From an uncultured Prevotellaceae bacterium (GTDB lineage Bacteria; Bacteroidota; Bacteroidia; Bacteroidales; Bacteroidaceae): a stretch of DNA of 9,383 nt. The stretch's first letter is position 1, and every line of letters begins with the position of its first letter. The translations under genes and the position numbers were made by a program. Below, in pieces: positions 1-8,563 of this stretch. The notes under the pieces were generated by a model, which saw nothing but the letters and a program-made list of their open reading frames with translations, was not told the DNA's origin and did no database searches. Location: assembly GCA_946405695.1 (NCBI GenBank), contig CAMJIA010000058.1:1-9383 (forward strand). Direction: 5' to 3'.

Positions 1-3000
1 CAGATGCGGCTCTGAGCGGTGTGTCGCCATTCCTTAGCGATAAAGCGCACAAAGTTAGCCTTCGCCCTGTGAGGAATCATCACACCCTTGGGCTTTCCTG
101 TCGAACCAGAGGTGTAGATCATATATGCCAATCCGTCGGGGGTAGCGTAGTTGATAGCTGCCATGTGGTCAGCGGTTTCCCCGCTGACACCTTTCAGGAA
201 GTCATCAATGAACAGGATGTTCTTTGCCGTGAAGTTGTCACCCTCACCGGTCTTCTCATTGAAGATGGCATGACTGGTGATGAGCACCTGACTCTCACTG
301 TCCTCTAACATGTAGAGCAGACGGTCGTTAGGATACTCATAGTCCAGTGGCACATAAGCACCACCAGCTTTCTCCACACCGATAGCTGCCACCAGGAATG
401 CCTTCTCGTAGCCAAGCATAATGCTGACGAAGGGCGATGGTGTTTTCGGGTCACCAACGCCTAACGAGCGAAGTTCAGCAGCCAACGCATTGGAGAGTTG
501 GTCAAGTTGTCTGTAGGTATAACTCGACGATTGTCCCTCACTGCTGTTATCCTCGTCAATTACTGCCATGGCATCAGGAGTCTTTGCGGCCTGTTCCATG
601 AAAATGCTGACGAACGTTTCATTCGGGTCAACGGGCATTGTCTCACCCTTCGACAATTGAAGCAACTGGTCGTAGTCCTCTGGCAGTACGATACGGCAAT
701 TGGCCATTTCATTGCCAGCTGCTGTACAACTGCTTTCTGCAAAAGCCTTGAAGGAATTACCCAACACCTCCATGTCTTTGCGACAGTAAAGGGTGGCGTC
801 ATATTCTATACGTGCCGTATAGCCTACACCATCATCAGCACGCAACATGGTAATCGATAACGGGGTCTTGGCCATATCCCAGTCAAGACCATAGATTTCC
901 TCACTTTGATGATCACCAAGACAAACTTCCGTCTGAAGGTCAACAAAGTAGTTATACAGTATCTCTGCTTTCAGGTCATGACGTTCCACCAATTTCGTAA
1001 ATGGATAGAAGTCGTTGCGGATAGTCTCTTGCATCTGGGTGTTCAGGGAACGAACAACCTCAGCCATCTGTCCCTTGAACTGACCGCATACAGAAGGAAG
1101 CGTCTTGACAAGCACACCAAAGAAGTTGTCGAGCAGCAATTCCGAACGGCCGTTACTGATGAAGTATACCAATGTGTTCTCCTCGCGTGTGATACGCTCA
1201 AGAACCTGATGGAACACCGTCAGGAAGAAGCTGCTTGTCGGCAATGCATGTTTCTTACAGAATGCATCAATATCGTTGGAAGTCACATAGACATCAACAA
1301 CTCCCTGCTTGCGTTCGCCATCCGTCTGTGAAGAATGAGGATAGACAGTAGCTTCTACACCACCAACCAAAGCATCAAAGTAGTCCTCGGCCTCCTGTTT
1401 GCGCTCTGACTGCATCAGCGCCTCTTCGTCAAGGGCACGGTCATAGGCAGTATAGGTTTCTGGCGTCAGTACCTCACCACGGTAGGCCTTCTCCATTTCC
1501 TTGGCAATAACATAGTTACTACTACCGTCGCTGATGATGTGATGGAGGTCGAGCAGCAGGAATACATGGTCAGCATAAGTAAAGATGTTGAAGCGATAAA
1601 GTGGCTCTTTCAACAAGTCGAAGGGCTTTACTCGATTCTGGAACCATGTGCGGTCGGGCATGTGGTCCAGCTGTTCGATATTGACCTCAATAGTAGCATC
1701 GTCGTTACGCAACTGAACGACATCATCACCTTTGATAGCCAAACGGGCTTTCATATAAGGATGAGCGTCGGCCACAGCGATCAGCGACTCCCTCACCTTA
1801 TTCTCGTCAACACCTCTGAAGTGCAAAAGGATAGGAATGTTATACTGCAGGGCGTCAGGATTCATCATCCAGTCAACATACATACCGCGTTGACTTTCAT
1901 TCAATGGATACCATTCGCGCTTATCGTAAGGTTTCAGGACGATGGTCTCCTGGGCATTCTCTGCCAGGGAAGCGATTTCCCTGACTGTCGGATGTTGCAT
2001 GATGTCCTTCATCAGGATCTGGATGCCCAGGCGTTTCTTAATGGTAGCAGACAGACGCATGGAGGCCAAGGACGACAGTCCTAAAGCTATCAGGTCGTTG
2101 GTGACACCAAAGTCTGTCATCTGCAATGACTCTGCTACGATGTCAAAGATGTCCTGCTCCATTTTTGTTTCTGGAGCAACGACTTCTGCCAGCTTGAGGG
2201 TAGGTTTGGGAAGTGCCTTGCGGTTGGTCTTTCCGTTGGGTGTCAACGGAATAGCATCAATACGCATATACACTGTCGGAACCATGTATTCTGTCAGTGA
2301 GGCAGAGATAAACTGCTTCAGCGCCTCTTCGTCAATCTCGTTTTCAGAGACATAGTATAAGCAGAGATGCTGAGTTGTACCAATCTCCTTGACATCACAC
2401 ACCACCTGACGGATGCCTTCAAACTTCACAGAGAGGTTTTCCACCTCACCCAACTCTATACGGAAACCGCGGAGCTTGACCTGTCCGTCATTACGTCCAA
2501 TGATTTCCACATCTCCATCAGGCTCCCAACGAGCAAGGTCGCCAGAGCGATAAACCCTGATACCCTGATATTCCACGAAGCGTTCTTTCGTCATCTCCGG
2601 CAGGTTGTTATAGCCTCTTGCCACACCAGGGCCTCCGATGAGCAGTTCTCCGACAAAACCTACTGGCAACTGGTTGCCCCAAGGGTCAACGATGAATTCC
2701 TCGTAGTTGAGGAGTGGATGTCCAACAGTTACCTTTCTGGCATTTGTCAGGTCGGCAATGTTCGACGATACCGTAATCTCCGTAGGACCATAGGTATTGA
2801 AGATATGAACACCCATGGACTGCAATGAGGTCAGCAACTGCATGGGGTATTTCTCGCCACCGGCCCATACCGCCTTACAGCGTGACAGCGATTGGCAGAA
2901 AGCGGGCAGTTCCATATAACTGAGGATTCGTGAACAGGTACCATTGATGGCCTCCGCACCTGTACGGTCCATCAGTTCTGAGAGCAGAGCGGCATCAAGC

Positions 3001-4985
3001 ACTTCCTGCTCATCGGCCAGAACGGAGGTGATGCCATTGAACAAAGAACCGGCAAACTCCTTGAGTGACATGTCAAACGACAGTGTAGTGATGCTCACGA
3101 ATACCTTGACGCCCAGTTCTGTCAGTCCATGGATATGTACGTTCGCAGGGTGATCATACAGGTAGTTAGTGATTCCCACATGGCGCAACATCACACCCTT
3201 GGGACGTCCTGTCGAGCCCGACGTATAGATAAGGTACGCGAGGTCTTCTGGACTTACCTCGACATTCGGATTCTGGTCGTCCTCCAGTTGTGTCTTGCCA
3301 GTTTGATAGATGTCATCAATCAGAATGACTTTCTCAGCGGGATAAGCTGCGGCATGGTCGGGAGTGGTGATGACATATTGCGCCTCAGAATCGTTCATAA
3401 TCAGATTGATGCGATCAGCGGGATAGGCAGGGTCACAAGGGATATAGGCAGCACCCGTTTTGGTGACACCAAACATACAGACGATGACAGCGGAACGTCT
3501 TGGCAACAACAGAACGATACGGTCTCCACGTTTCACACCACGACGAATGAGGGCATGGGCCACACGGTTAGCTTCCGTGTTCAACTCTGAGAATGTCAGC
3601 GTGCGGTCCTTAGCAATCAATGCGTTGCGATCGGGGAAACGGACTGCATTCTGTTCTATAGGCTCATAGAACAAGTGATAGGGGACATCGGCTTTTGCAG
3701 TATAGCGGAAAGAGGCCACCTGCTCAGTTCCTTCAGCGTCAAGCATGCTAAGTTCAGAAAGCAGACCCTCTGGCTGTGCCATCATATTTTCCACAGTAGC
3801 CTTGATAGCTCTTGACAGACGGGTAAGACTTTCACGACTGTTGAGCGCATCGCTCGAGCTGAGGCGGATATCGTATTGTCCATCAACCAGATAGATAATA
3901 CAGGTCAGGTCTGAGGTAGACTTTCCTCTGTCAAGCTGCTGGGCATAGACTTTTTCTCCTTCCAGCTCAACAGACTCCTGGATTTTATAGCCTTGGAAAC
4001 CGAACTCTACCCCACCCGACATCTTCATGTCTCGGCAGAAATGGTTAAAGGGATAGTTGCCATAGCGGACAATGGACATCAGTTCGCGACGGAAGCCCTT
4101 GATGAAATCAATGACACTCTGGCTACGGTCTACATTGGCCAGTATTGGTGCCGACTTCACAAACATACCATAGGCATTCATCAGTCGCTTGTCCATACGT
4201 CCGTGGTTGATGGTGCGGTAGACCACTTGTTCCTCACGGCTGGCTTCCGACAGAACATAACTGAAAGCGGCCATGAAGAGAAGATTAGGTGCTGTTCCAT
4301 TCTCCTGACACCACTTGTCGACAGCTTCATTGTCCAAATACGAATCCTCATGGATGGAGTTACCCAACGGGTTGGCAGCACTCGTAGAAATGGTGGTAAA
4401 CTCCATATTGGCGAACTTCTCGGCATAGTACTGCTTTGAACGTTCATAAGCATCACTTTGCAGGGCAGCCTGTTCGTCCTCGGCATATTCATACATGCCA
4501 TAGGGGATTTCCTCCAGGGCCTCGCCCTTGTATGCTGTGGGGAAATCACGGAGGGTTATGCAATTGCCAAGGGTCAGACCGTCAGCAATAGTATGGTGTA
4601 TCTCAAAGAGTACATAGTTATTTTGGGGCGTCTCAACGAGTTCCACACGACAGAGGGGCTCACCGCTCAACAGGTCGTAAGGCCGTATATAGTCATTCTT
4701 CAGGTAGTTATCCAATTCCTCCTCTGTCATGGACTTCCGTACGATGGGAATCACCATGTCCGGGTCAGAGTACTGCAGGGGTAATCCTTCGTCGTTAAGC
4801 ACAAAACGGGTACGAAGTACATCGCGCTTGGCAATAACGATCTCGAAGGCTTTTATGAGCTTCTCGGGGGTGACCTTCTTAGAGAAGCGGACCACTGCCG
4901 GAAGGTTGTATCGAGTGATGGTAGGATCAGCCATCCACTCTGTAAACACACCTAGTTGTGATTGTAATAAAGGATAAGTTTTCAT
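1..4985 (-). CDS. Non-ribosomal peptide synthetase, C-A-T-C-A... (C-terminus cut off by window edge)
   Basis: This multimodular NRPS activates amino acids as adenylates, loads them on carrier domains and condenses them. The frame is open from ATG at 4985 to base 1 without a stop, so about 1661 residues are visible. Domain order: condensation C1 (about 1-430, HHTIADG at 130-136); adenylation A1 (about 450-925, IYTSGSTGRPKG at 586-597, FDMS at 637-640, NTYGPTE at 730-736, NGK at 917-919); carrier T1 (about 935-1005, LGLSSL with the likely phosphopantetheine Ser972); C2 (from about 1026, HHIISDG at 1148-1154); A2 (from about 1455, IYTSGSTGKPKG at 1623-1634), cut before its substrate-pocket motifs. 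No epimerisation domain separates T1 and C2, so C2 probably joins L-configured intermediates. The A1 pocket code by eye is D-M-K-S-V-A-T-V-S-K (D638, M639, K642, S685, V706, A708, T731, V739, S740, K919); I cannot assign a substrate. The gene starts 12 nt after the transporter stop. The start is supported by the C1 motif beginning at residue 4. The release domain is not in view. Confidence 0.97.
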   Translation of the reverse strand, partial: MKTYPLLQSQLGVFTEWMADPTITRYNLPAVVRFSKKVTPEKLIKAFEIVIAKRDVLRTRFVLNDEGLPLQYSDPDMVIPIVRKSMTEEELDNYLKNDYIRPYDLLSGEPLCRVELVETPQNNYVLFEIHHTIADGLTLGNCITLRDFPTAYKGEALEEIPYGMYEYAEDEQAALQSDAYERSKQYYAEKFANMEFTTISTSAANPLGNSIHEDSYLDNEAVDKWCQENGTAPNLLFMAAFSYVLSEASREEQVVYRTINHGRMDKRLMNAYGMFVKSAPILANVDRSQSVIDFIKGFRRELMSIVRYGNYPFNHFCRDMKMSGGVEFGFQGYKIQESVELEGEKVYAQQLDRGKSTSDLTCIIYLVDGQYDIRLSSSDALNSRESLTRLSRAIKATVENMMAQPEGLLSELSMLDAEGTEQVASFRYTAKADVPYHLFYEPIEQNAVRFPDRNALIAKDRTLTFSELNTEANRVAHALIRRGVKRGDRIVLLLPRRSAVIVCMFGVTKTGAAYIPCDPAYPADRINLIMNDSEAQYVITTPDHAAAYPAEKVILIDDIYQTGKTQLEDDQNPNVEVSPEDLAYLIYTSGSTGRPKGVMLRHVGITNYLYDHPANVHIHGLTELGVKVFVSITTLSFDMSLKEFAGSLFNGITSVLADEQEVLDAALLSELMDRTGAEAINGTCSRILSYMELPAFCQSLSRCKAVWAGGEKYPMQLLTSLQSMGVHIFNTYGPTEITVSSNIADLTNARKVTVGHPLLNYEEFIVDPWGNQLPVGFVGELLIGGPGVARGYNNLPEMTKERFVEYQGIRVYRSGDLARWEPDGDVEIIGRNDGQVKLRGFRIELGEVENLSVKFEGIRQVVCDVKEIGTTQHLCLYYVSENEIDEEALKQFISASLTEYMVPTVYMRIDAIPLTPNGKTNRKALPKPTLKLAEVVAPETKMEQDIFDIVAESLQMTDFGVTNDLIALGLSSLASMRLSATIKKRLGIQILMKDIMQHPTVREIASLAENAQETIVLKPYDKREWYPLNESQRGMYVDWMMNPDALQYNIPILLHFRGVDENKVRESLIAVADAHPYMKARLAIKGDDVVQLRNDDATIEVNIEQLDHMPDRTWFQNRVKPFDLLKEPLYRFNIFTYADHVFLLLDLHHIISDGSSNYVIAKEMEKAYRGEVLTPETYTAYDRALDEEALMQSERKQEAEDYFDALVGGVEATVYPHSSQTDGERKQGVVDVYVTSNDIDAFCKKHALPTSSFFLTVFHQVLERITREENTLVYFISNGRSELLLDNFFGVLVKTLPSVCGQFKGQMAEVVRSLNTQMQETIRNDFYPFTKLVERHDLKAEILYNYFVDLQTEVCLGDHQSEEIYGLDWDMAKTPLSITMLRADDGVGYTARIEYDATLYCRKDMEVLGNSFKAFAESSCTAAGNEMANCRIVLPEDYDQLLQLSKGETMPVDPNETFVSIFMEQAAKTPDAMAVIDEDNSSEGQSSSYTYRQLDQLSNALAAELRSLGVGDPKTPSPFVSIMLGYEKAFLVAAIGVEKAGGAYVPLDYEYPNDRLLYMLEDSESQVLITSHAIFNEKTGEGDNFTAKNILFIDDFLKGVSGETADHMAAINYATPDGLAYMIYTSGSTGKPKGVMIPHRAKANFVRFIAKEWRHTAQSRI

Positions 4986-4997
4986 ATTGATAGTTTT

Positions 4998-6764
4998 TTA
5001 ATTATTATTTCTGTCAAAATGCATGTCCCAGTTCATGAAAGTCATATTCTGACCATACATGTACTGATAGTCCAGTCCCGGACAGAGTCCGTTTAATAGT
5101 TTCAGTCCGGCCTTGCGCTTCTCAACATCGAAGTGAACGGGGTCAAAGGCACGACCGTCATCTTTCACGGAAGCCAGCATCTTTCCATCTCGCATATGAA
5201 TATGTACGTCAATATAGTGACTTTGAATATTGCGACCGGCATGATGCACGATGTTAAGCAACAATTCCTCAATGCAGAGGGCGATATCGTGGGCCAGTTT
5301 CTTTTCGACTCCGGCATTAGAGAGATATTCGTGAATGCTGTTCAGAGACTGTGACATATTCTCTTCATTTGCCTGGACAGAGATATTGAAAGCGCTCTCC
5401 TCTTCCTTGCTGGCTAAAGGTACCAAGGTGAGGCGTGTGACATTTCCATTCTTCATCTTATACACCTCCGTAATGATACCGGCAATCAGCATTACCAGGA
5501 TACCTGTGGTGGGGAAAGCATACCAAATGGCATCGTTGCCGGCAATCTCCGGCCATATAAGCAGACTTGGAATGAGTATGATGGGGAACATAACCACAAC
5601 AGCTACTGTCATCAGCATATGTCCTAACATTTGGTAAATGTTTGCGAGCAGAAGTGCCAGCAGAATGAATGGCAGCATCGGCACAAAGATGCGTAGTCCG
5701 TGGTTTGCATAGAGTGTCAGTTCTGGTGTATTTGCACCAAACAGCGAACTGATGAGTTCGGGGAACAGGAAGATAACGCATGCAATGACTATCAGACTGA
5801 CAAAAAGCCATCTGACGGCCTTGGAGACAAGCATGCGCAGTCCGACAAAGTCTTGCTGCCCGCGCAGGAATCCTCCAATAGTGAGCGTTGCCGAGCCCAC
5901 ACCACCGGAAAACATCATGCCAATGGATAGCAGGTTGATGCATACCGACAAGGTGAACATGCCGTCTGCTCCCTGTTTGTCCTGGATGATATTGTTCATG
6001 AGCAGGAACATTGTAGTCAGTATCAAATTACTGATAATGAGCGGCGTGCCCTGTATGGTGTTTTCTTTCAGACTCTTCCAGTTTGACTTGGTAAAAGGGT
6101 TGATACGGAATGAGCATTGCTTGCCATAAAGATAGCGGCTCAAGAAAAGAATGTTAATGGTGGTTGCACAGATGGTAGCATAGGCAGAACCGGCAATACC
6201 CAGCTTGAATACCCCTACGAAAAGCAGGTCCAGAACAACGTTACACACGGCTGTCAAACTAATGGATTTGGTGGCCAGCTCCGGGTGTCCGTCAATGGAT
6301 ACCGACTCGTTGGACAGGGCAGACATCATGGTGATGAACGAGAAAGTCATCATGACCGACATGTAACTGTTGAAATAGGGACGCAAACATTCCTCATGAC
6401 ATATCAGTTCCGAGATGGAATGCTGGAATACCCTACCCCCCACAGCTATCAACACTCCGACAACGACAATAGACAGCACAGCGGTAGACAGCAGGTGCTC
6501 TACATGCAATTTGTCGCGCTCGCCCAAAGCCCTGGCAGCAACGATGGTAGCACTGATGCCGAACAAGGTGCTGAACGACGTGATAAGCAACGATATGGGC
6601 ATATACAGGTTGACGGCCGAAAGGGCGTCAGGAGCCACCAGATGACTCACAATGATGCCATCGACGGTGGTGTTGACCTGCGCCAATGCCATCGTGAGGA
6701 TACTTGCCCATAGGAAGTTCCTCATCGCCTTCGTTATCAGATACGGATTACGGGTGAGTGCCAT
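4998..6764 (-). CDS. MATE-family efflux transporter fused to a C-terminal RsbW-like (HATPase_c_2) ATPase domain
   Basis: This 588-residue protein has two parts. Residues 1 to about 440 form a MATE-type inner-membrane exporter; by eye there are twelve hydrophobic segments, about 15-40 through 415-436, in the usual two-halves arrangement. MATE proteins export small organic molecules using Na+ or H+ gradients, so the likely cargo is the product of the adjacent NRPS (inference). Residues about 455-588 look like the GHKL ATP-binding fold of RsbW/SpoIIAB anti-sigma kinases: an N-box helix ALCIEELLLNIVHHAG (E500, N504), a G1-like VKDDGRAFDP at 533-542 and a KAGLKLL segment at 551-557. Ordinary MATE proteins are roughly 450 residues and lack this tail. 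The junction reads through a hydrophilic linker (about 437-460) with no sign of a frameshift. ATG at 6764 lies 10 nt after the acyl ligase stop, with an AAGG sequence 8 nt upstream. Whether the ATPase domain is a kinase, a sensor or a scaffold cannot be told from sequence. Confidence 0.93.
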   Translation of the reverse strand: MALTRNPYLITKAMRNFLWASILTMALAQVNTTVDGIIVSHLVAPDALSAVNLYMPISLLITSFSTLFGISATIVAARALGERDKLHVEHLLSTAVLSIVVVGVLIAVGGRVFQHSISELICHEECLRPYFNSYMSVMMTFSFITMMSALSNESVSIDGHPELATKSISLTAVCNVVLDLLFVGVFKLGIAGSAYATICATTINILFLSRYLYGKQCSFRINPFTKSNWKSLKENTIQGTPLIISNLILTTMFLLMNNIIQDKQGADGMFTLSVCINLLSIGMMFSGGVGSATLTIGGFLRGQQDFVGLRMLVSKAVRWLFVSLIVIACVIFLFPELISSLFGANTPELTLYANHGLRIFVPMLPFILLALLLANIYQMLGHMLMTVAVVVMFPIILIPSLLIWPEIAGNDAIWYAFPTTGILVMLIAGIITEVYKMKNGNVTRLTLVPLASKEEESAFNISVQANEENMSQSLNSIHEYLSNAGVEKKLAHDIALCIEELLLNIVHHAGRNIQSHYIDVHIHMRDGKMLASVKDDGRAFDPVHFDVEKRKAGLKLLNGLCPGLDYQYMYGQNMTFMNWDMHFDRNNN

Positions 6765-6774
6765 TTGCTATACC

Positions 6775-8415
6775 TTATTTATATAAGAAGCGACGGATGC
6801 TCTTCTTGGGGGTTTTCTCGAATTCCTCGTTTCGCTGTTCTATGGCCGACAGCTGACAGTAGCGAGGCAAGTGTTCATTCACCTCCTTGCGAATAGCTTC
6901 CAAATCAAGCTGCTCGCGTTGCTTGCCATGCATCTTCAGCGTGAGGTCTGAGACGTAGACCAGTGCCACAAGTTTATCGTTGCGTTGCACCACCACACAC
7001 TCATCAAAGATAGAGTGCGTCACCACCTGGTCTTCTGCCTCCTCAGGATAGATGTTCTGACCGTTGGCACCCAGCAGCATGTTTTTCTTTCTACCACGGA
7101 TATAGATAAAGCCGTCCTTGTCAATGACACCCAGGTCGCCAGTATGCAGCCATCCGTCCTGGTCAATAGTCTCAGCAGTGGCCTCGGGGTTTTTGTAATA
7201 GCCGTTCATCAGGTTTTTACCCTTTGCAACAATCTCACCTGGAATGTTAAACGGATCCTCGCTCAGAATCTTTACCTCCATGTTCAGTGCCGCTTTACCG
7301 CACGAGCCAGGACGGTGTTCCTTCCAGTCAGAATAGGTGATGATAGGACCGCACTCGGTCATTCCATAGCCAATGGTATAGCGGAACCCTACCATACAGA
7401 GTATCCTCTCTACCTCTTTGCTCAATGCTGCACCTCCCATAATCACCTCATAGAAGTTGCCGCCAAGGGCAGCGGTCAGTTGCTTGCGGATTTTTCTGCA
7501 AATCAACTGGTGGAAGCCAGGCACATTGAACAATAGTTTGATGATGGGCTTGTTAAGCACCGGTAGTACTTTGTTATTGATGATTTTCTCCATCACCAAC
7601 GGCACACAGAGGAATTGAGCAGGCTTAATCTTGTCAAAGGCCTCAAGAATCATCTTCGGAGCGGGTATCCTTGTGAAAATGAACAGGTGAGCCTTGCGCA
7701 TAATACCGTAAAGGAAATCGAACGCAAAGCCAAACATGTGGGCCATGGGCAACAGCAGCAATTCGCGATAGCCTGGCTCCACGGGGAGTGCATTGTATGC
7801 AAATTCCATATTCGATGCCATGGCCCGCCATGAGAGCATCACACCCTTGGGGTTGCCGGTGCTGCCGCTGGTATAGCTCAGCAACATCAGGTCGTCGGGA
7901 TTCTCTGCTTCATAGTGTACATCCTCCTTGGAGTAGCCATTAGGATACTTCGTCTTGAATTTGCTAAACACATCTTCTTCTACCTTGTCGGTAGCTGTAT
8001 TGGGGGTCATCGTGAGCAGATCCTCCGTGTCAAGCATATACATCGGACATTCTCCTTCTTCCCATAGTGTTGCCAACTGACGGTTTCCCATCATGAATTT
8101 GGCATCACAGTGTTCGCAAAGCATCTTGAGTTGCTGTTTGCTGTAATCCGGCAGCAAAGGTACCGCAATAGAACGGTAGGTGATGATTGCCAACATGGAG
8201 ATAGCCCAGTTGGTACTGTTCTTGTCGCAAATGGCAATCTTGTCACCAGGCTTGATTCCTAACACTTCAAACATACAATGAATGTAGCACACGCGTGTGG
8301 CTACATCACCATACGAGTAGGTAACATCATTACCCCAATCAGTCAGTGCAGGCATATCCCATCCACTACGGAACACGTCTTCAATGCTCTTAATCAGACT
8401 ATTATCTTTTTCCAC
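6775..8415 (-). CDS. AMP-forming long-chain fatty acyl-CoA ligase / acyl-activating enzyme
   Basis: This 546-residue enzyme of the ANL superfamily forms an acyl-adenylate from a carboxylic acid and ATP and transfers the acyl group to CoA or possibly a carrier protein. Visible motifs are SYTSGSTGNPKG (180-191, ATP-binding loop), GYGMTECGP (349-357), HTGDL (424-428) and IRGRKKNMLLGANGQNIYPE (439-458). The C-terminal KTPKKSIRRFLY (534-545) occupies the place of the catalytic-lysine motif. Overall it resembles stand-alone Bacteroidota long-chain fatty acid-CoA ligases rather than an NRPS adenylation domain, and no carrier domain is attached. The start is GTG at 8415: the frame has a TAA stop seven codons upstream and no ATG between. 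As first gene of the operon with the NRPS it may supply the acyl group for a starter condensation domain (inference). A housekeeping fatty-acid role cannot be excluded. I cannot tell CoA-ligase from acyl-AMP-ligase activity with confidence. Confidence 0.93.
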   Translation of the reverse strand: MEKDNSLIKSIEDVFRSGWDMPALTDWGNDVTYSYGDVATRVCYIHCMFEVLGIKPGDKIAICDKNSTNWAISMLAIITYRSIAVPLLPDYSKQQLKMLCEHCDAKFMMGNRQLATLWEEGECPMYMLDTEDLLTMTPNTATDKVEEDVFSKFKTKYPNGYSKEDVHYEAENPDDLMLLSYTSGSTGNPKGVMLSWRAMASNMEFAYNALPVEPGYRELLLLPMAHMFGFAFDFLYGIMRKAHLFIFTRIPAPKMILEAFDKIKPAQFLCVPLVMEKIINNKVLPVLNKPIIKLLFNVPGFHQLICRKIRKQLTAALGGNFYEVIMGGAALSKEVERILCMVGFRYTIGYGMTECGPIITYSDWKEHRPGSCGKAALNMEVKILSEDPFNIPGEIVAKGKNLMNGYYKNPEATAETIDQDGWLHTGDLGVIDKDGFIYIRGRKKNMLLGANGQNIYPEEAEDQVVTHSIFDECVVVQRNDKLVALVYVSDLTLKMHGKQREQLDLEAIRKEVNEHLPRYCQLSAIEQRNEEFEKTPKKSIRRFLYK

Positions 8416-8463
8416 TTTTAAAAAAATGTCAAATTAATACTCCAGGTCATAATAATATGGTTG

Positions 8464-8499
8464 CAAAGGTACAATAAAAAAAGGGGATATGAACAAAAA
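8464..8499 (-). promoter_or_regulatory. Bacteroidota-type promoter of the acyl ligase-MATE-NRPS operon
   Basis: On the minus strand TACCTTTG (8471-8464) matches the Bacteroidota -7 consensus TAnnTTTG. The best -33 candidate is TTTTTG (8499-8494), about 22 nt upstream, slightly longer than the usual 19-21 nt spacing. Transcription would start near 8457, giving a leader of roughly 40 nt before the GTG at 8415. No operator or riboswitch structure is evident in that leader. Confidence 0.7.
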
Positions 8500-8506
8500 T
8501 CCCCCT
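8476..8506 (-). terminator. Rho-independent terminator downstream of the AlkD-like gene and small ORF
   Basis: On the minus strand GGGGAT (8504-8499) pairs with ATCCCC (8488-8483) around a 10-nt loop. The stem can extend by a G-U and an A-U pair, and is followed at once by seven T residues (8482-8476). This is a standard intrinsic terminator lying 58 nt past the stop of the small ORF. It overlaps the promoter of the next operon: the T-run sits between the -33 and -7 boxes. Confidence 0.8.
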
Positions 8507-8563
8507 GTATTTATTGTTAAATTATGTTATACCTGGCTATATTTTCTGTATTCAGATATGTTT

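Noticed and set aside
1..60. A reductase or thioesterase release domain for the NRPS
   Set aside because: The sequence ends inside A2 shortly after its ATP-binding loop; no release domain can be seen, so it is stated only as a prediction.
1539..2084. Plus-strand open frame of 181 codons opposite the NRPS, and similar long plus-strand frames at 498-860, 906-1331, 3993-4439 and 6117-6713
   Set aside because: They lie opposite well-supported minus-strand domains, resemble no known family, and follow from the codon bias of the real genes.
6985..7536. Plus-strand open frame of 183 codons opposite the acyl ligase
   Set aside because: It is the complement of conserved ligase motifs and has no independent support.
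78..7851. Exact 15-bp sequence CATCACACCCTTGGG at 78-92, 3189-3203 and 7837-7851
   Set aside because: All three copies encode the PKGVM part of the ATP-binding loop in adenylating enzymes; shared motif and codon choice explain it without a mobile repeat.
8416..8457. Riboswitch or attenuator in the operon leader
   Set aside because: The leader is only about 40 nt and shows no stable stem or recognised aptamer.
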